Below are positions 47,319-57,141 of a stretch of 61,600 nucleotides of DNA, piece by piece. The DNA comes from an uncultured Clostridia bacterium (GTDB lineage: Bacteria; Bacillota; Clostridia; Christensenellales; HGM11417): the NCBI GenBank assembly GCA_944332455.1, contig CALVJY010000015.1, forward strand, positions 1-61,600. The letters are read 5' to 3'. The notes under the pieces are model-generated. The model did not search any database and was not told the origin of the DNA. It worked only from the letters and a program-made list of their open reading frames with translations. Both the position numbers and the translations under genes were made by a program. Within the stretch, counting starts at the first letter, position 1; the number at the start of each line of letters is the position of its first letter.

Positions 47319-47397
47319 AGAGGGAAAGGAAAAAAACGGGGCGGGGGACGGACAGAGGGCCGTCTCTCCCCGTATTCGGGCGTCAAAGGAGGGCCGA

Positions 47398-48603
47398 ATG
47401 AACAAAATACCCATGAAGACCCCGCTGGTGGAAATGGACGGGGACGAGATGACCCGGGTGCTGTGGCAGTGGATCAAGGAGATCCTCATTCTGCCCTATG
47501 TGGACTTGAAGACCGTCTACTTCGACCTCGGCCTGCCCGAGCGGGACCGCACCGACGACAAGGTCACCCTGGAGGCCGCCCGGGCCGCCAAAGAGTACGG
47601 CGTGGCCGTCAAGTGCGCCACCATCACCCCCAACGCCCAGCGGGTGGAGGAGTATCACTTAAAGCGGATGTATCCCAGCCCCAACGCCACCCTGCGGGCG
47701 GCGCTGGACGGCACCGTCTTCCGCGCCCCCGTGCTGGTCCGGGGCATCACCCCCTACATCCCCACCTGGACCAAGCCCATCACCATCGCCCGGCACGCCT
47801 ACGGGGACGTCTACAAGAGCGTGGAATGTCAGCCCCAGAAGGGCCAGCAGGTCTTTCTGACGGTGGAGGAGGGGGGAAAGACGGCGCAAAAGCTGCCCGT
47901 CTTCGACTTTTCCGAGGGCGCCGGCGTCGTCATGGGCATGCACAACACGGACAAGTCCATCCGAAGTTTTGCCCGCTCCTGCTTCAACTTTGCCCTGAGC
48001 TCGGGGCAGGATCTGTGGTTCGCGGCCAAGGACACCATCTCCAAGCAGTACGACCACCGCTTCAAGGACCTCTTTGCGGAGATCTTCGAGGCCGAGTACC
48101 GGGAAAAATTTGAAAGGGCCGGCATCGAATACATGTACACCCTCATCGACGACGCGGTGGCCCGGGTGGTCCGCTCGGAGGGGGGCTTCATCTGGGCCTG
48201 CAAGAACTATGACGGCGACGTCATGAGCGACATGGTGGCCACGGCCTACGGCTCCCTGGCCATGATGACCTCGGTGCTGGTCTCGCCGGAGGGCGCCTTC
48301 GAGTACGAGGCTGCCCACGGCACGGTCACCCGGCACTACTACCGCTACCTGAAGGGGGAGACCACCTCCACCAACTCGGTGGCCACCCTGTTCGCCTGGA
48401 CGGGGGCCCTGAAAAAGCGGGGCGAGCTGGACGGCCTCCCCGCCCTTTCGGACTTTGCCGGCCGGCTGGAAAAGGCCTGCCTGTCGGTCATCGAGGGCGG
48501 GGTCATGACCAAGGACCTGGTCGGCCTGTTCAGGGCCGAGGGCGTGGTCCCCAAAGCCGTGGACAGCCGGAGCTTTCTGGAGGCCGTGGCGGCCGCGCTT
48601 TAA
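47398..48603 (+). CDS. icd: NADP-dependent isocitrate dehydrogenase (eukaryote-type homodimer)
   Basis: Converts isocitrate to 2-oxoglutarate with NADP, feeding glutamate synthesis. The 401-residue length and sequence are of the type II family shared with eukaryotes: [51 protein letters not shown], and metal and substrate residues in [17 protein letters not shown] and [12 protein letters not shown] start inside the ddl frame is possible in another register but the ATG at 47398 follows AAAGGAGGGCCGA. Confidence 0.95.
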   Translation: MNKIPMKTPLVEMDGDEMTRVLWQWIKEILILPYVDLKTVYFDLGLPERDRTDDKVTLEAARAAKEYGVAVKCATITPNAQRVEEYHLKRMYPSPNATLRAALDGTVFRAPVLVRGITPYIPTWTKPITIARHAYGDVYKSVECQPQKGQQVFLTVEEGGKTAQKLPVFDFSEGAGVVMGMHNTDKSIRSFARSCFNFALSSGQDLWFAAKDTISKQYDHRFKDLFAEIFEAEYREKFERAGIEYMYTLIDDAVARVVRSEGGFIWACKNYDGDVMSDMVATAYGSLAMMTSVLVSPEGAFEYEAAHGTVTRHYYRYLKGETTSTNSVATLFAWTGALKKRGELDGLPALSDFAGRLEKACLSVIEGGVMTKDLVGLFRAEGVVPKAVDSRSFLEAVAAAL

Positions 48604-48813
48604 GCGTTTCCGCTGAAACCTCTTTTTCCCCCCCCTTGCCGGAGATCTCCCCGGTGCGGGACGCCGATCCCGGACAAGCCGGAAAGATCTGATCCCGGCC
48701 CGCACGCCGTCGGCATGCGGCATCGCTTTCAGGGGAACGTCCCCGCGGGGGCGGCACGATCTGACATCAATTGACGAAGAGCCGGCCGAGGGCCGGCCGA
48801 TCGAGGAGTACGA

Positions 48814-51069
48814 ATGAACAGCAAAGCCAGATGGATAGGCTGGTCCGAGGGCCCGGGCGACCGGGAGACCCCCTACGGGGAACCCGCAGTCTATCTGTTC
48901 AAAAACTTTTCCTGCAAGCATGCCCGGCGGGCCGTCCTGAGGATGTCGGCGCTCGGGCTCTTTGTCCCCTTTCTCAACGGAAAGCGGGTGGGGGAGGACG
49001 AGCTGACCCCGGGCTGGACCAACTACCGGGTGCGGCGGGACTTTTTCACCTACGACGTCACCGACCTTCTGCGGGAGGGGGAAAACCGGGTGGGCGCCGT
49101 GCTGGGCGACGGGTGGTACACCGGAAACGTGGCCATCTACAAGCGCCAGCTCTACGGGACCTATCCCCTCCGCCTGTGGATGGAGCTGGAGATCGAGACC
49201 GAGGAGGGCAAAATTTTTGTGGTCTCGGACGAGGATTTCCGGGCCGCCCGGGGCAGAGTGGGCAAAAACGACATCCTGAACGGAGAGTTCCAGGACGCCC
49301 GGGCCCCGCACGAGGAGATCTTTACCCCCGGTTTTCCGGCGGAGAGCTTCGCGGTGAGCCTGGGCGAGGACTTCGACCCCGAGCCGGCTGCCGTGCCCCC
49401 GGCCCGCTGCCGGGAGATCCGCTCCGCAAAAGAGATCCCCTCCGAGGGCGACGGAAGGCTGTTTGACTTCGGCCAGAACATGGTGGGCAACGTGGAGATC
49501 ACCCTCTCCGGCGAGGCGGGCAGCATCGTGCAGGTCCGCTACGGCGAGATGCTCACCGAGGTCGGCGGGCTGTATGTGGAAAACCTCCGCTCCGCCCGCT
49601 GCACCGACACCTACACCTTGAAGGGAGAGGGAGAGGAGGCCTTCTGCCCCCTGTTCACCTTCCACGGCTTCCGCTACATCGAGGTCATCGTGCTGGCCGG
49701 CCGGGCCGAAGTAAAGGGCCTGAAGGGCAAGGTCATCTTTTCCGACCTCGAGCGGACGGGGCATTTTTCCTGCTCGGATCCCATCGCCGATCAGGTCTAC
49801 CGCAACGCCCTGTGGGGACAGAAGGGGAACTTTCTGTACATCCCCACCGACTGCCCCCAGCGGGACGAGCGCATGGGCTGGACGGGGGACACCGAGATCT
49901 TCTGCAAGTCGGCCATGTACAACATGGACTGCCGGGCCTTTTACCGCCACTATCTGGACCTGTGCCGGGACGACCAGCGCCCGGACGGGGCGGTCACCGA
50001 CGTGGTGCCCTACGTCCCCGTGGTGGGCTGGGGCTGCGCGGCCTGGGGAGACGTCATCTGCATCCTCCCCTGGCAGCTCTACCGCATGTACGGCGACCTG
50101 ACCGCGGCCCGGGAAAATCTGGCGGCCATGAAGGCCTGGGTCAACTTTCTGACCGGCACCGCGCCGGCCGGCATCCGGGCCCAGGGCGGCTACGGCGACT
50201 GGCTGTCCGTGGGCGAGATCACCGACACCAGCCTGCTGAACACCGCCTTCTACGCCCACAGCGTCTCGATCCTGAGCGAGCTGTGCGAGGCTTTGGGCGA
50301 TCCCGACGCCGGGACCTATGCCGAGCTCTTCGAGCGGGTCCGCGCCGCCTTCCGGGCCGCCTTCCTCTGCCCGGACGGCACGTTGAAGGGGGGAGATCAG
50401 AATCCCGCGGCCGTGCCCGGCGCCTCTCCGAGCGCCCCCTCGACCGGGGACACCCAGACCGCCTATCTGCTGGCCGCGCAGTTCGGGCTGATGAGCCCGG
50501 AGGAGATCCGTCCCCACCTGCTCCGCCGGCTGAAGCTCAACAAAAATCACCTGGCCACCGGCTTTTTGGGGGTCAGCTTCCTGCTGCCCGTGCTGTCCGA
50601 GCTGGGCGAGGACGACCTCTGCTACGAGCTGATGACCCGGAGCGATTACCCCAGCTGGGGCTATTCGGTCAAAAACGGGGCCACCACCATCTGGGAGCGG
50701 TGGAACTCCTACACCCGGGAGGAGGGCTTCGGGGACGTGGGCATGAACTCCTTCAACCACTACTCCCTGGGCAGCTGCACCGAGTGGATGTTCGAGCGGG
50801 TGCTGGGCATCAACCCCGGCCTGCCCGGATTTGAAAAACTTTCCCTCCGGCCCATGCCCGACTTTTCGGGGAAAATGGAACACGCCGAGGGCAGCTACCG
50901 CAGCGTGCGGGGGGAGATCAGGGTCAGCTGGAGCGTCCGCGACGGGGCCTGCGCCTTCCGGGCGGAATTCCCCAAGGACATGCCCGCCGAGATCGGGCTG
51001 GACCGCTACCGCGTGATCTCTCTCCGGCAGGAGCCCGGCCTCATCGAGGCCGACTTCCGGCGGGACTGA
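48814..51069 (+). CDS. Alpha-L-rhamnosidase, GH78
   Basis: Inverting hydrolase that removes terminal alpha-L-rhamnose from plant glycosides or polysaccharides. The 751 residues show the order of GH78: N-terminal sugar-binding beta domains (LFVPFLNGKRVGEDELTPGW, VLGDGWYTGN), concanavalin-like domain (DFGQNMVGNVEI, HGFRYIEV), a six-hairpin catalytic barrel with PTDCPQRDERMGWTGD, which holds the catalytic acid region, and WERWNSYT, and a C-terminal beta domain (PMPDFSGKMEHAEG). No signal peptide, so it works on imported glycosides. GAGGAG precedes the ATG after a GGCCGGCC hairpin. No transporter is adjacent. Confidence 0.93.
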   Translation: MNSKARWIGWSEGPGDRETPYGEPAVYLFKNFSCKHARRAVLRMSALGLFVPFLNGKRVGEDELTPGWTNYRVRRDFFTYDVTDLLREGENRVGAVLGDGWYTGNVAIYKRQLYGTYPLRLWMELEIETEEGKIFVVSDEDFRAARGRVGKNDILNGEFQDARAPHEEIFTPGFPAESFAVSLGEDFDPEPAAVPPARCREIRSAKEIPSEGDGRLFDFGQNMVGNVEITLSGEAGSIVQVRYGEMLTEVGGLYVENLRSARCTDTYTLKGEGEEAFCPLFTFHGFRYIEVIVLAGRAEVKGLKGKVIFSDLERTGHFSCSDPIADQVYRNALWGQKGNFLYIPTDCPQRDERMGWTGDTEIFCKSAMYNMDCRAFYRHYLDLCRDDQRPDGAVTDVVPYVPVVGWGCAAWGDVICILPWQLYRMYGDLTAARENLAAMKAWVNFLTGTAPAGIRAQGGYGDWLSVGEITDTSLLNTAFYAHSVSILSELCEALGDPDAGTYAELFERVRAAFRAAFLCPDGTLKGGDQNPAAVPGASPSAPSTGDTQTAYLLAAQFGLMSPEEIRPHLLRRLKLNKNHLATGFLGVSFLLPVLSELGEDDLCYELMTRSDYPSWGYSVKNGATTIWERWNSYTREEGFGDVGMNSFNHYSLGSCTEWMFERVLGINPGLPGFEKLSLRPMPDFSGKMEHAEGSYRSVRGEIRVSWSVRDGACAFRAEFPKDMPAEIGLDRYRVISLRQEPGLIEADFRRD

Positions 51070-51105
51070 CCGCCAAGGGTCAGGGCCGCATCGCCCAAAG
51101 AGCGC

Positions 51106-51175
51106 AAGGATCGCCCCGTCAGGCGGCCTTTGTAAAGGTCAAGGATGGCCCCGTCAGGCGGCCTTTGAAGGGGCG
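51106..51175 (+). repeat. 35-bp direct repeat between the glycoside hydrolase genes
   Basis: AAGGATCGCCCCGTCAGGCG at 51106 and AAGGATGGCCCCGTCAGGCG at 51141, each continuing GCCTTTG; the step is 35 bases. A CCCCC-TTTTT-GGGGG hairpin (51326-51340) stands before the next gene's ribosome binding site. Confidence 0.65.
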
Positions 51176-51354
51176 CCGTAAAGCCGTTTTCCCGAAGGCC
51201 AAAAGAGCTTTCCGCACCTGACGGGGGACCGCCCCGGACAAGCAGGACGGCGGGGGCAAAGGAAAGGCCTTCCCGGCGGAGGGCCGGAGCGGGAGAGCGC
51301 GTTTTTCCCGGCACAGCAGGAAAAGCCCCCTTTTTGGGGGCAAGAGGAAAGGGT

Positions 51355-54300
51355 ATGGACAGTTTGCAGAACAGATTTTTATCGCCCGGACCGGAGATGA
51401 GGGGAAAGCCCTTCTGGAGCTGGAACGGAAAGCTGGACCGGGAGGAAGTCCTCCGCCAGGTCCACGTCATGAAGGCCATGGGCATGGGGGGCTTTTTCAT
51501 CCATTCCCGCACCGGGCTTCAGACCGAGTACCTGGGAGAGGAGTGGATGGAACTCTGCCGGCTGGCCGCCGAGGAGGGGGCCAGGCTGGACATGCAGGTC
51601 TTTTTGTACGACGAGGACCGCTGGCCCTCCGGTTCGGCCGGGGGCTATGCCACCATGAACCCCCGCCACCGCATGAAGTTCATCGCCATGGACCGCCCGG
51701 GCGGGAAATTTGACCTGAAGGACTACGGACAGGAATTTCTGGCCGCCTTTGCCGTCCGGCTGGAGGGGGAGGACCTGATCGACTACTACCCTGTCAGCCA
51801 CCGGCTGGAGCTGAAGAGCGGCTACGAGCCGGTGGTGTTCCGGGTGCAGGAGATGCAAAAGGGAAGCGTCTACAACGGCTACACCTACCTGGACACCCTC
51901 AGCCGGGAGGCCACCGAGTGCTTTCTGAGCCTCACCCACGAGCGCTACAAGGCCGCCATGGGGGAGCTGTTCGGCAAGGAGATTTTGGGCGTGTTCACCG
52001 ACGAGCCCTACCGGGGGGCGCTGTTCTCCGGCTTCGGGCTGGCCAACGAGGAAAAGCTGACCATGGTCCCCTACACCTACACCCTGTTCGGGGACTTCAA
52101 AAAGATGTGGGGGGAGGACCTTCTGGCCAAGCTGCCCGAGCTGTACTTCCGGCCGAAGGGACAGCTGTTCGGGCGGACGGCCTGGCAGTACGCCGAGACC
52201 GTGCAGACCCTGTTTTTGGAGAACTTCGCAAAGCCCTACCAGGAGTGGTGCCGGGCCAACAAGCTGGCGGTCACCGGGCACATCCTGCACGAGGACTCCC
52301 TCTCCATCCAGGCCAGCCTGTGCGGCTCGGCCATGCGGTACTACGAGTACATGGACTACCCCGGCGTGGACATCCTGACCGAGGGACACCGGGGTTACTG
52401 GGTGGTCAAGCAGCTGACCTCGGTCTGCAAGCAGCTGAAAAAGCCCCTCGCCCTGAGCGAACTCTACGGGGCCACGGGCTGGCAGATGAACTTTGAAAAC
52501 TACAAGGCGGTGGGGGACTGGCAGGCCCTGCTGGGCGTCAACCTCCGCTGCCAGCACCTGTCCTGGTACACCATGGCGGGGGAGGCCAAGCGGGACTATC
52601 CGGCCAGCTTCCTCCATCAGTCGGGCTGGTACAGGGATCACAACTACCTGGAGAGCTACTTCGCCCGCTTCAACACCCTGATGTCCGAGGGCGAACCGGT
52701 CACCGAGGTGCTGGTGCTCAACCCCGTGGAGAGCGCCTGGGCGGCCGCCCGCCTGAACTGGATGGACGGGCTGACCCCCCGGGACAAAGCCGTGGCCGAG
52801 CTGGACCGGGCCTACGAGGAGCTGTGCGACCGGCTGCTCGCCCTGCAGATCGACTTCGACTACGGCGACGAGGGGCTGATGAAAAAGTACGCCGTGGCGG
52901 GCAGCGACGAGCAGGGGGCCTTTCTGAAGGTGGGGGCCATGACCTACCGCAAGGTGGTGATGGGCAAAACGGTCACCCTGCGCGCCTCCACCCGGGCGCT
53001 TTTGCAGGACTTCTGCCAGAGGGGCGGAAAGCTGATCCTGACGGACGAGCTGCCCGCCTTTGTGGACATGGAGCCGGCCGAGTGGGGGGAGGACTTCCCG
53101 CACGCCGTCCGGGCCCACACCCCGGCCGAGCTGAAAAAGGCCCTCCGGCCCGCTCTGGTCGAGGCCGAGATCACGGAGGGGAACGGCCCGGTCTTTGCCC
53201 AGGTGCGCAAGGCGGGGGAGGACTTCTTCGTGGCCCTTTTGAACATGGACCGGGAAAAGGGGTGTACGGCCCGCATCCGCCTGCCCCGGCTGAACGCGGA
53301 GCAGTGGGACGCCCGCTCCGGCGAGGTGCTGGGCATCCTCTTCGACCGGGGCCGGAAGGAGACCGTGCTGACCCATACCTTCCCGGCCGGCGGGGAGCTG
53401 CTGCTGCGGCTGACCGAGGGGGAGACCGAGCCCTTCCTGCCCGCAGGCACCCTGCGGCGGGCCGAGCTGCCCGAGCGCTTTGACTACGAACTCAGCGAGC
53501 CCAACGTTCTGGTGCTGGACATGGCCGACTGCTGCGTCAACAACACCTTTGTCTGCACCGACGAGATCTTAAAGATCGACCGGGCGGTGCGCAGCCGCTT
53601 CCGCCTGCCCCTGCGGGGGGGCGAGATGCTCCAGCCCTGGTTCCGCCGCAAGTTCTTCGGAGAATCCCGGAGCCAGAAGGTCTGCCGCCTCCGCCTGGTC
53701 TTTTCCTTCGAGGTCGAGACCCTGCCCGAGCACGCCGCCCTGGCGCTGGAGAACGCCGCGGCCTTCTCGGCCACCCTCAACGACCTGCCCCTTTACCTGA
53801 CTCCCTCGGGAGAGTTCTTCATCGACAAGTGCTTTGACGTCGTGCCCCTCCGCCAGGGCGATCTCCGGCTGGGGACCAACCTGCTGACCCTGGAGTGCGA
53901 CTTCCGGGAGGACCTCGATCTGGAGGCCGTCTACCTGCTGGGCGACTTCGGCGTCCGGCTGGAGGGCCTCAAAAAGACGGTGACCGCCCTGCCCGACAAG
54001 CTGGGGCCGGGGGATCTGTGCGAACAGGGGCTGCCCTTTTACACCGGCCATGTGATGCTGCACACCGGGCTGTCCAACTGTCTGGCCTCGGTCCGCTTCC
54101 CCGGCATGGGGGCGGCGCTCTACAAGGTCTATGACGGCAAGACCCCGGTGGAGACCGTGGCCTTCCCGCCCTACGAAAGCCGCCTGCAGAAGTTCAGCGG
54201 GGAACTCTGCCTGGAGCTGGTGCTCAACCGCCGCAACCTGTTCGGCCCCCTGCACTTAAAGCCCAAGCGGGCCGGCGCCTACGGGCCGGATCACTTCCTC

Positions 54301-54384
54301 ACCGAGGGCGACAGCTTCGACGCCGAGGGCTACCAGCTGATCCCCTGCGGACTGCCCGCCCTGCCCGAGGTCCTGATCAAATGA
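51355..54384 (+). CDS. Large glycoside hydrolase, GH106-like
   Basis: A 1009-residue cytoplasmic protein. The N-terminus PFWSWNGKLDREEVLRQVHV, MGMGGFFIHSRTGLQTEYLG and YDEDRWPSGSAGG is the opening of a TIM-barrel found in clostridial and Bacteroidota glycosidases related to GH106, some of which are alpha-L-rhamnosidases. Likely barrel acids lie in FTDEPYRGALF and ALSELYGATGW. The second half is beta-rich, with a galactose-binding-like domain near the end. Being next to GH78, it may help strip the same rhamnose-bearing glycan; the exact activity is not assignable. Start is the ATG at 51355 after AGAGGAAAGGGT. It overlaps the next gene by four bases (ATGA). Confidence 0.78.
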   Translation: MDSLQNRFLSPGPEMRGKPFWSWNGKLDREEVLRQVHVMKAMGMGGFFIHSRTGLQTEYLGEEWMELCRLAAEEGARLDMQVFLYDEDRWPSGSAGGYATMNPRHRMKFIAMDRPGGKFDLKDYGQEFLAAFAVRLEGEDLIDYYPVSHRLELKSGYEPVVFRVQEMQKGSVYNGYTYLDTLSREATECFLSLTHERYKAAMGELFGKEILGVFTDEPYRGALFSGFGLANEEKLTMVPYTYTLFGDFKKMWGEDLLAKLPELYFRPKGQLFGRTAWQYAETVQTLFLENFAKPYQEWCRANKLAVTGHILHEDSLSIQASLCGSAMRYYEYMDYPGVDILTEGHRGYWVVKQLTSVCKQLKKPLALSELYGATGWQMNFENYKAVGDWQALLGVNLRCQHLSWYTMAGEAKRDYPASFLHQSGWYRDHNYLESYFARFNTLMSEGEPVTEVLVLNPVESAWAAARLNWMDGLTPRDKAVAELDRAYEELCDRLLALQIDFDYGDEGLMKKYAVAGSDEQGAFLKVGAMTYRKVVMGKTVTLRASTRALLQDFCQRGGKLILTDELPAFVDMEPAEWGEDFPHAVRAHTPAELKKALRPALVEAEITEGNGPVFAQVRKAGEDFFVALLNMDREKGCTARIRLPRLNAEQWDARSGEVLGILFDRGRKETVLTHTFPAGGELLLRLTEGETEPFLPAGTLRRAELPERFDYELSEPNVLVLDMADCCVNNTFVCTDEILKIDRAVRSRFRLPLRGGEMLQPWFRRKFFGESRSQKVCRLRLVFSFEVETLPEHAALALENAAAFSATLNDLPLYLTPSGEFFIDKCFDVVPLRQGDLRLGTNLLTLECDFREDLDLEAVYLLGDFGVRLEGLKKTVTALPDKLGPGDLCEQGLPFYTGHVMLHTGLSNCLASVRFPGMGAALYKVYDGKTPVETVAFPPYESRLQKFSGELCLELVLNRRNLFGPLHLKPKRAGAYGPDHFLTEGDSFDAEGYQLIPCGLPALPEVLIK

Positions 54385-55109
54385 GGACGGCCCTGATCAC
54401 CGGGGCGGCCGGGGGCATCGGACAGGCTCTCTGCCGGGCCTTCGCGGGGGCAAATTATCGGGTGATCCTGCACGTCAACCGCAACGAGGCGGGGGGAAAG
54501 GCCCTGCTGAGCGAGCTGGAGGGACAGGGAGCCTCCGCCCGGCTGATCCGCTTCGACCTGCTGGATCGGGCCGGGGTGAGCGCCGCACTCTTAGGGCTGG
54601 GCGAGAAGGTGGACGTGCTGGTCAACAACGCGGGACTGGCCCACTTCGGCCTCTTTCAGGAGGCCGACGAGGAGGCCCTGCGCCGGGTGTTCGGGGTCAA
54701 CCTGTTCGGGCCCATGGCCTGCGCCAAGGCCCTGCTGCCCGGCATGATCTCCCGCCGCTGGGGGCGGATCATCAACGTCGCCTCCATGTGGGGGGAGGTG
54801 GGGGCCTCCTGCGAGAGCCTGTATTCGGCGGCCAAGGCCGGCCTGATCGGATGGACCAAGGCCCTGGCCAAGGAGGAGGGCCCCTCCCTGGTGACCGTCA
54901 ACTGCATCTCGCCGGGGTTCATCGACACCCCCATGAACGAGGGGATCTCCCCGGCCGACCGTGAGGCCTTTGCCGAGAGCACCCCCATCCCCCGCGTCGG
55001 CCGCCCCGAGGAGGTGGCCGCGGCCGCCCTCTTTCTGGCCTCCGAGGAGGCCGGCTTCGTCACCGGCCAGGTGCTGGGCGTGAACGGCGGCTTTGTCACC
55101 GGGGGCTGA
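54381..55109 (+). CDS. Short-chain dehydrogenase/reductase (YmfI/FabG-like)
   Basis: A 242-residue Rossmann SDR. Cofactor loop TGAAGGIGQALC, NNAG motif (VLVNNAGLAHFG), catalytic Ser and YxxxK in ASMWGEVGASCESLYSAAKAG, and the C-terminal TGQVLGVNGG. The phrase after the serine resembles YmfI, the EF-P 5-aminopentanone reductase of Bacillota, more than FabG. It overlaps the hydrolase gene by ATGA, so a role in sugar metabolism cannot be excluded. Confidence 0.85.
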   Translation: MRTALITGAAGGIGQALCRAFAGANYRVILHVNRNEAGGKALLSELEGQGASARLIRFDLLDRAGVSAALLGLGEKVDVLVNNAGLAHFGLFQEADEEALRRVFGVNLFGPMACAKALLPGMISRRWGRIINVASMWGEVGASCESLYSAAKAGLIGWTKALAKEEGPSLVTVNCISPGFIDTPMNEGISPADREAFAESTPIPRVGRPEEVAAAALFLASEEAGFVTGQVLGVNGGFVTGG

Positions 55110-55218
55110 CCCCGTCCCAACAGGTTTTCCCGGTCCGAGGAGGGCAAGGCTCCCCGTCGGCCCGGAGGCGGGAGGAAACGACTGAAAAGGATCCGGCCGG
55201 GAGCCGGAAGAAGGGAAC

Positions 55219-56115
55219 ATGGCGGAAAAAACCGGAAAAGAGAACATGGCGGATAAAAAAAGGAAAAAGCCCGGCCTGTGGTACCGCTTTGCGGTAAAGC
55301 TGGTGCGGCCCTTCAAAAAGAAGATGACCTGCACCTACCACGCCGGCCCTCTGCCCGAGGAGCCGGTGGTGTTTGTGGCCAACCACGCCCAGATCTTCGG
55401 GCCGCTCTCGGCTGTTTTGGACATGCCCCGCAAGGTCTGGCCCTGGGTGGACGCCCGCATCATGGAGAAAAAGACGGCCGCCGAGTTCGCCTTCATCGAC
55501 TTTCTGCAGGGAGACCGCCGGCGCTGCAAGTGGTTTTTCCGGATGCTCTCCCACATCGTCTCCGGGCTGCTCCGTCCCCTGCTGCGGGACGCGGGCGGCA
55601 TCCCCGTCTACCGGGACCGGCAGATCGTCCGCACCTTCGCCCGCAGCTGCGAACTGCTGAATGAGGGGGAAAGCCTGATCCTCTTTCCCGAGAAAGAGTA
55701 CTATTTTTCGGACTACATCTTCGAGATCCAGGACGGCTTTGTGGATCTGGCCAGGATCTGGTACCGGCAGAGCGGCAGACTGCTGAAATTTATCCCTCTT
55801 TACTTCGCGCCGGGGCTGAACACCGTCAATTTCGGGGAACCCGTGACCTATGACCCGCAGGCCGATCCCCGGGCCGAGCGGCGGCGGGTGGCCGGGCTGC
55901 TGAAGACCCGGATCCACGAGATGGCCTCCTCGCTGCCCCCGCACAAGCCCATTCCCTTCTACGAACACGAGCGGATGCTGCAGATGCAGGCCCTGCACAG
56001 GGCCGACGGCACGGCTGCGGCCGCCCCCGATCCCGCTCCAGAACAGGCTGTTCCTTCCCGGGAGGCGGCGGCACCAGAGGGGAAGCCCTCCGATCGGGAA
56101 GAGGCCGGCCGCTGA
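55219..56115 (+). CDS. PlsC-like acyltransferase lacking the usual HX4D aspartate
   Basis: A 298-residue protein of the lysophosphatidic-acid acyltransferase superfamily, by VVFVANHAQIFGPLSA, GGIPVYRDR and LILFPEKEYYFSDY. In active PlsC the first block is NHxxxxD; here the sixth position is glycine (HAQIFG), and the EGT block reads FPEKE, so catalysis may be altered or lost. The C-terminal 45 residues are an Ala/Pro/Glu-rich low-complexity tail. A second in-frame ATG nine codons later (MADKKRKK) is an equally possible start. It ends before a strong bidirectional terminator. Confidence 0.78.
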   Translation: MAEKTGKENMADKKRKKPGLWYRFAVKLVRPFKKKMTCTYHAGPLPEEPVVFVANHAQIFGPLSAVLDMPRKVWPWVDARIMEKKTAAEFAFIDFLQGDRRRCKWFFRMLSHIVSGLLRPLLRDAGGIPVYRDRQIVRTFARSCELLNEGESLILFPEKEYYFSDYIFEIQDGFVDLARIWYRQSGRLLKFIPLYFAPGLNTVNFGEPVTYDPQADPRAERRRVAGLLKTRIHEMASSLPPHKPIPFYEHERMLQMQALHRADGTAAAAPDPAPEQAVPSREAAAPEGKPSDREEAGR

Positions 56116-56264
56116 TCCGGGCCGGCCGTTCCGGCAGGATCCGGAAGAACGGGGAAAGGCCCCGGCCCTGAAAGGCATTTCGTCCCTGGACGGAGCGGGA
56201 GCCGGGAAAGGTTCCCGGCCCGAAAAAAGACAATAAAAAAAGAGCCTGCCCGGCTCTGAAACAG

Positions 56265-56306
56265 AAAGATCGGCCCCGCGCGAATTTTCGCGCGGGGCCG
56301 ATCTTT
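56265..56306. terminator. Bidirectional terminator between convergent genes
   Basis: AAAGATCGGCCCCGCGCG pairs perfectly with its partner (56289-56306) around AATTTT, ending in TTT in both directions. It lies between the plus-strand acyltransferase and the minus-strand methyltransferase. Confidence 0.88.
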
Positions 56307-56345
56307 CATGCAACGGAACGATCCTCCGGGTCGTGCCGGGGCGCT

Positions 56346-57074
56346 TTATCCGCCCTCCCCGTCCCGGGGGCGGCGGGCGGTCAGGATGGAGGTCCCGGCA
56401 AAACTGCCGGCAAAGGAGACCGAAAAGCCCGCCCCCTCCAGCAGGGCGATCTCGCGCTCGGGGGTGAGGGGGATGTCGAAGTGGACCAGCCGTTCGGGGG
56501 GGATGTTCTGGGCGGCCCGGCGCCGCTTGAGGGCCCCTGCCATCAGTTTTTCCTCCTCGGGGCAGCAGGCCAGATAGTCGGCCAGCACGAACACCCCGCC
56601 CGGCCGCAGCGTCCGGTACAGGCGGGCGTAAAGGCCGGCCTTTTTGTCTGGGGAGAAGTGGTGGAGGGACTGGAAGGAGAGCACGCCGTCAAAGGCCTCG
56701 GGGGGATAGTCCATGGCAAAGTAGTCCCCCCGCAGGGTGCAGACCGAGGTAAAGCGGTCCTCCAGCCGTTCGAGCATGGGGACGCACAGGTCCACGGCGG
56801 TCACCCGCAGGTCCGGAAAGACCGGAAACAGGGACTCCAGCTCCAGACCGGTGCCGCAGCCCAGGTCCAGAAGGTCCCGCATGGCGAAGGGGAAAAAGTC
56901 GGGCAGGGCCCGGTAGGCGTCCTGCCAGGTCTTCATGTGCCTTTCGTAGTCGTCCAGCCGGACGGTAAAAAAGTCGCTCATCTCCTCCAGAGGCTGGCCC
57001 TCGGTCTCCTTCAGCCAGGCCCTCAGGCCGGCCAGATGGGCGGCGGGATCCTCGCGGATCTGAAACTTATCCAT
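56346..57074 (-). CDS. Class I SAM-dependent methyltransferase
   Basis: A 242-residue methyltransferase with SAM motif I LLDLGCGTGLELE, the acidic end of strand 2 in VTAVDLCVPML, motif VLSFQSLHHF and LRPGGVFVLADYL. The N-terminal 45 residues are helical with FFTVRLDDYERHM. Substrate cannot be told from sequence. GGAG precedes the ATG; it follows ubiB by 67 bases on the same strand and is probably co-transcribed. Confidence 0.87.
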   Translation of the reverse strand: MDKFQIREDPAAHLAGLRAWLKETEGQPLEEMSDFFTVRLDDYERHMKTWQDAYRALPDFFPFAMRDLLDLGCGTGLELESLFPVFPDLRVTAVDLCVPMLERLEDRFTSVCTLRGDYFAMDYPPEAFDGVLSFQSLHHFSPDKKAGLYARLYRTLRPGGVFVLADYLACCPEEEKLMAGALKRRRAAQNIPPERLVHFDIPLTPEREIALLEGAGFSVSFAGSFAGTSILTARRPRDGEGG

Positions 57075-57141
57075 AAATTTCTCCGGAAAACTCCCGTTCG
57101 GGAGAAAAAGGCCCCAAGAACACAGGGCAGAGGGAGAAGGG

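Noticed and set aside
46339..47397. Frame extension upstream of isocitrate dehydrogenase, giving a 754-residue product
   Set aside because: The upstream part is an out-of-frame reading of ddl; icd has its own promoter and RBS at 47386-47398.
47659..50883. A 1074-residue minus-strand frame across icd and the GH78 gene
   Set aside because: It spans two well-supported genes on the opposite strand and has shadow-type composition.
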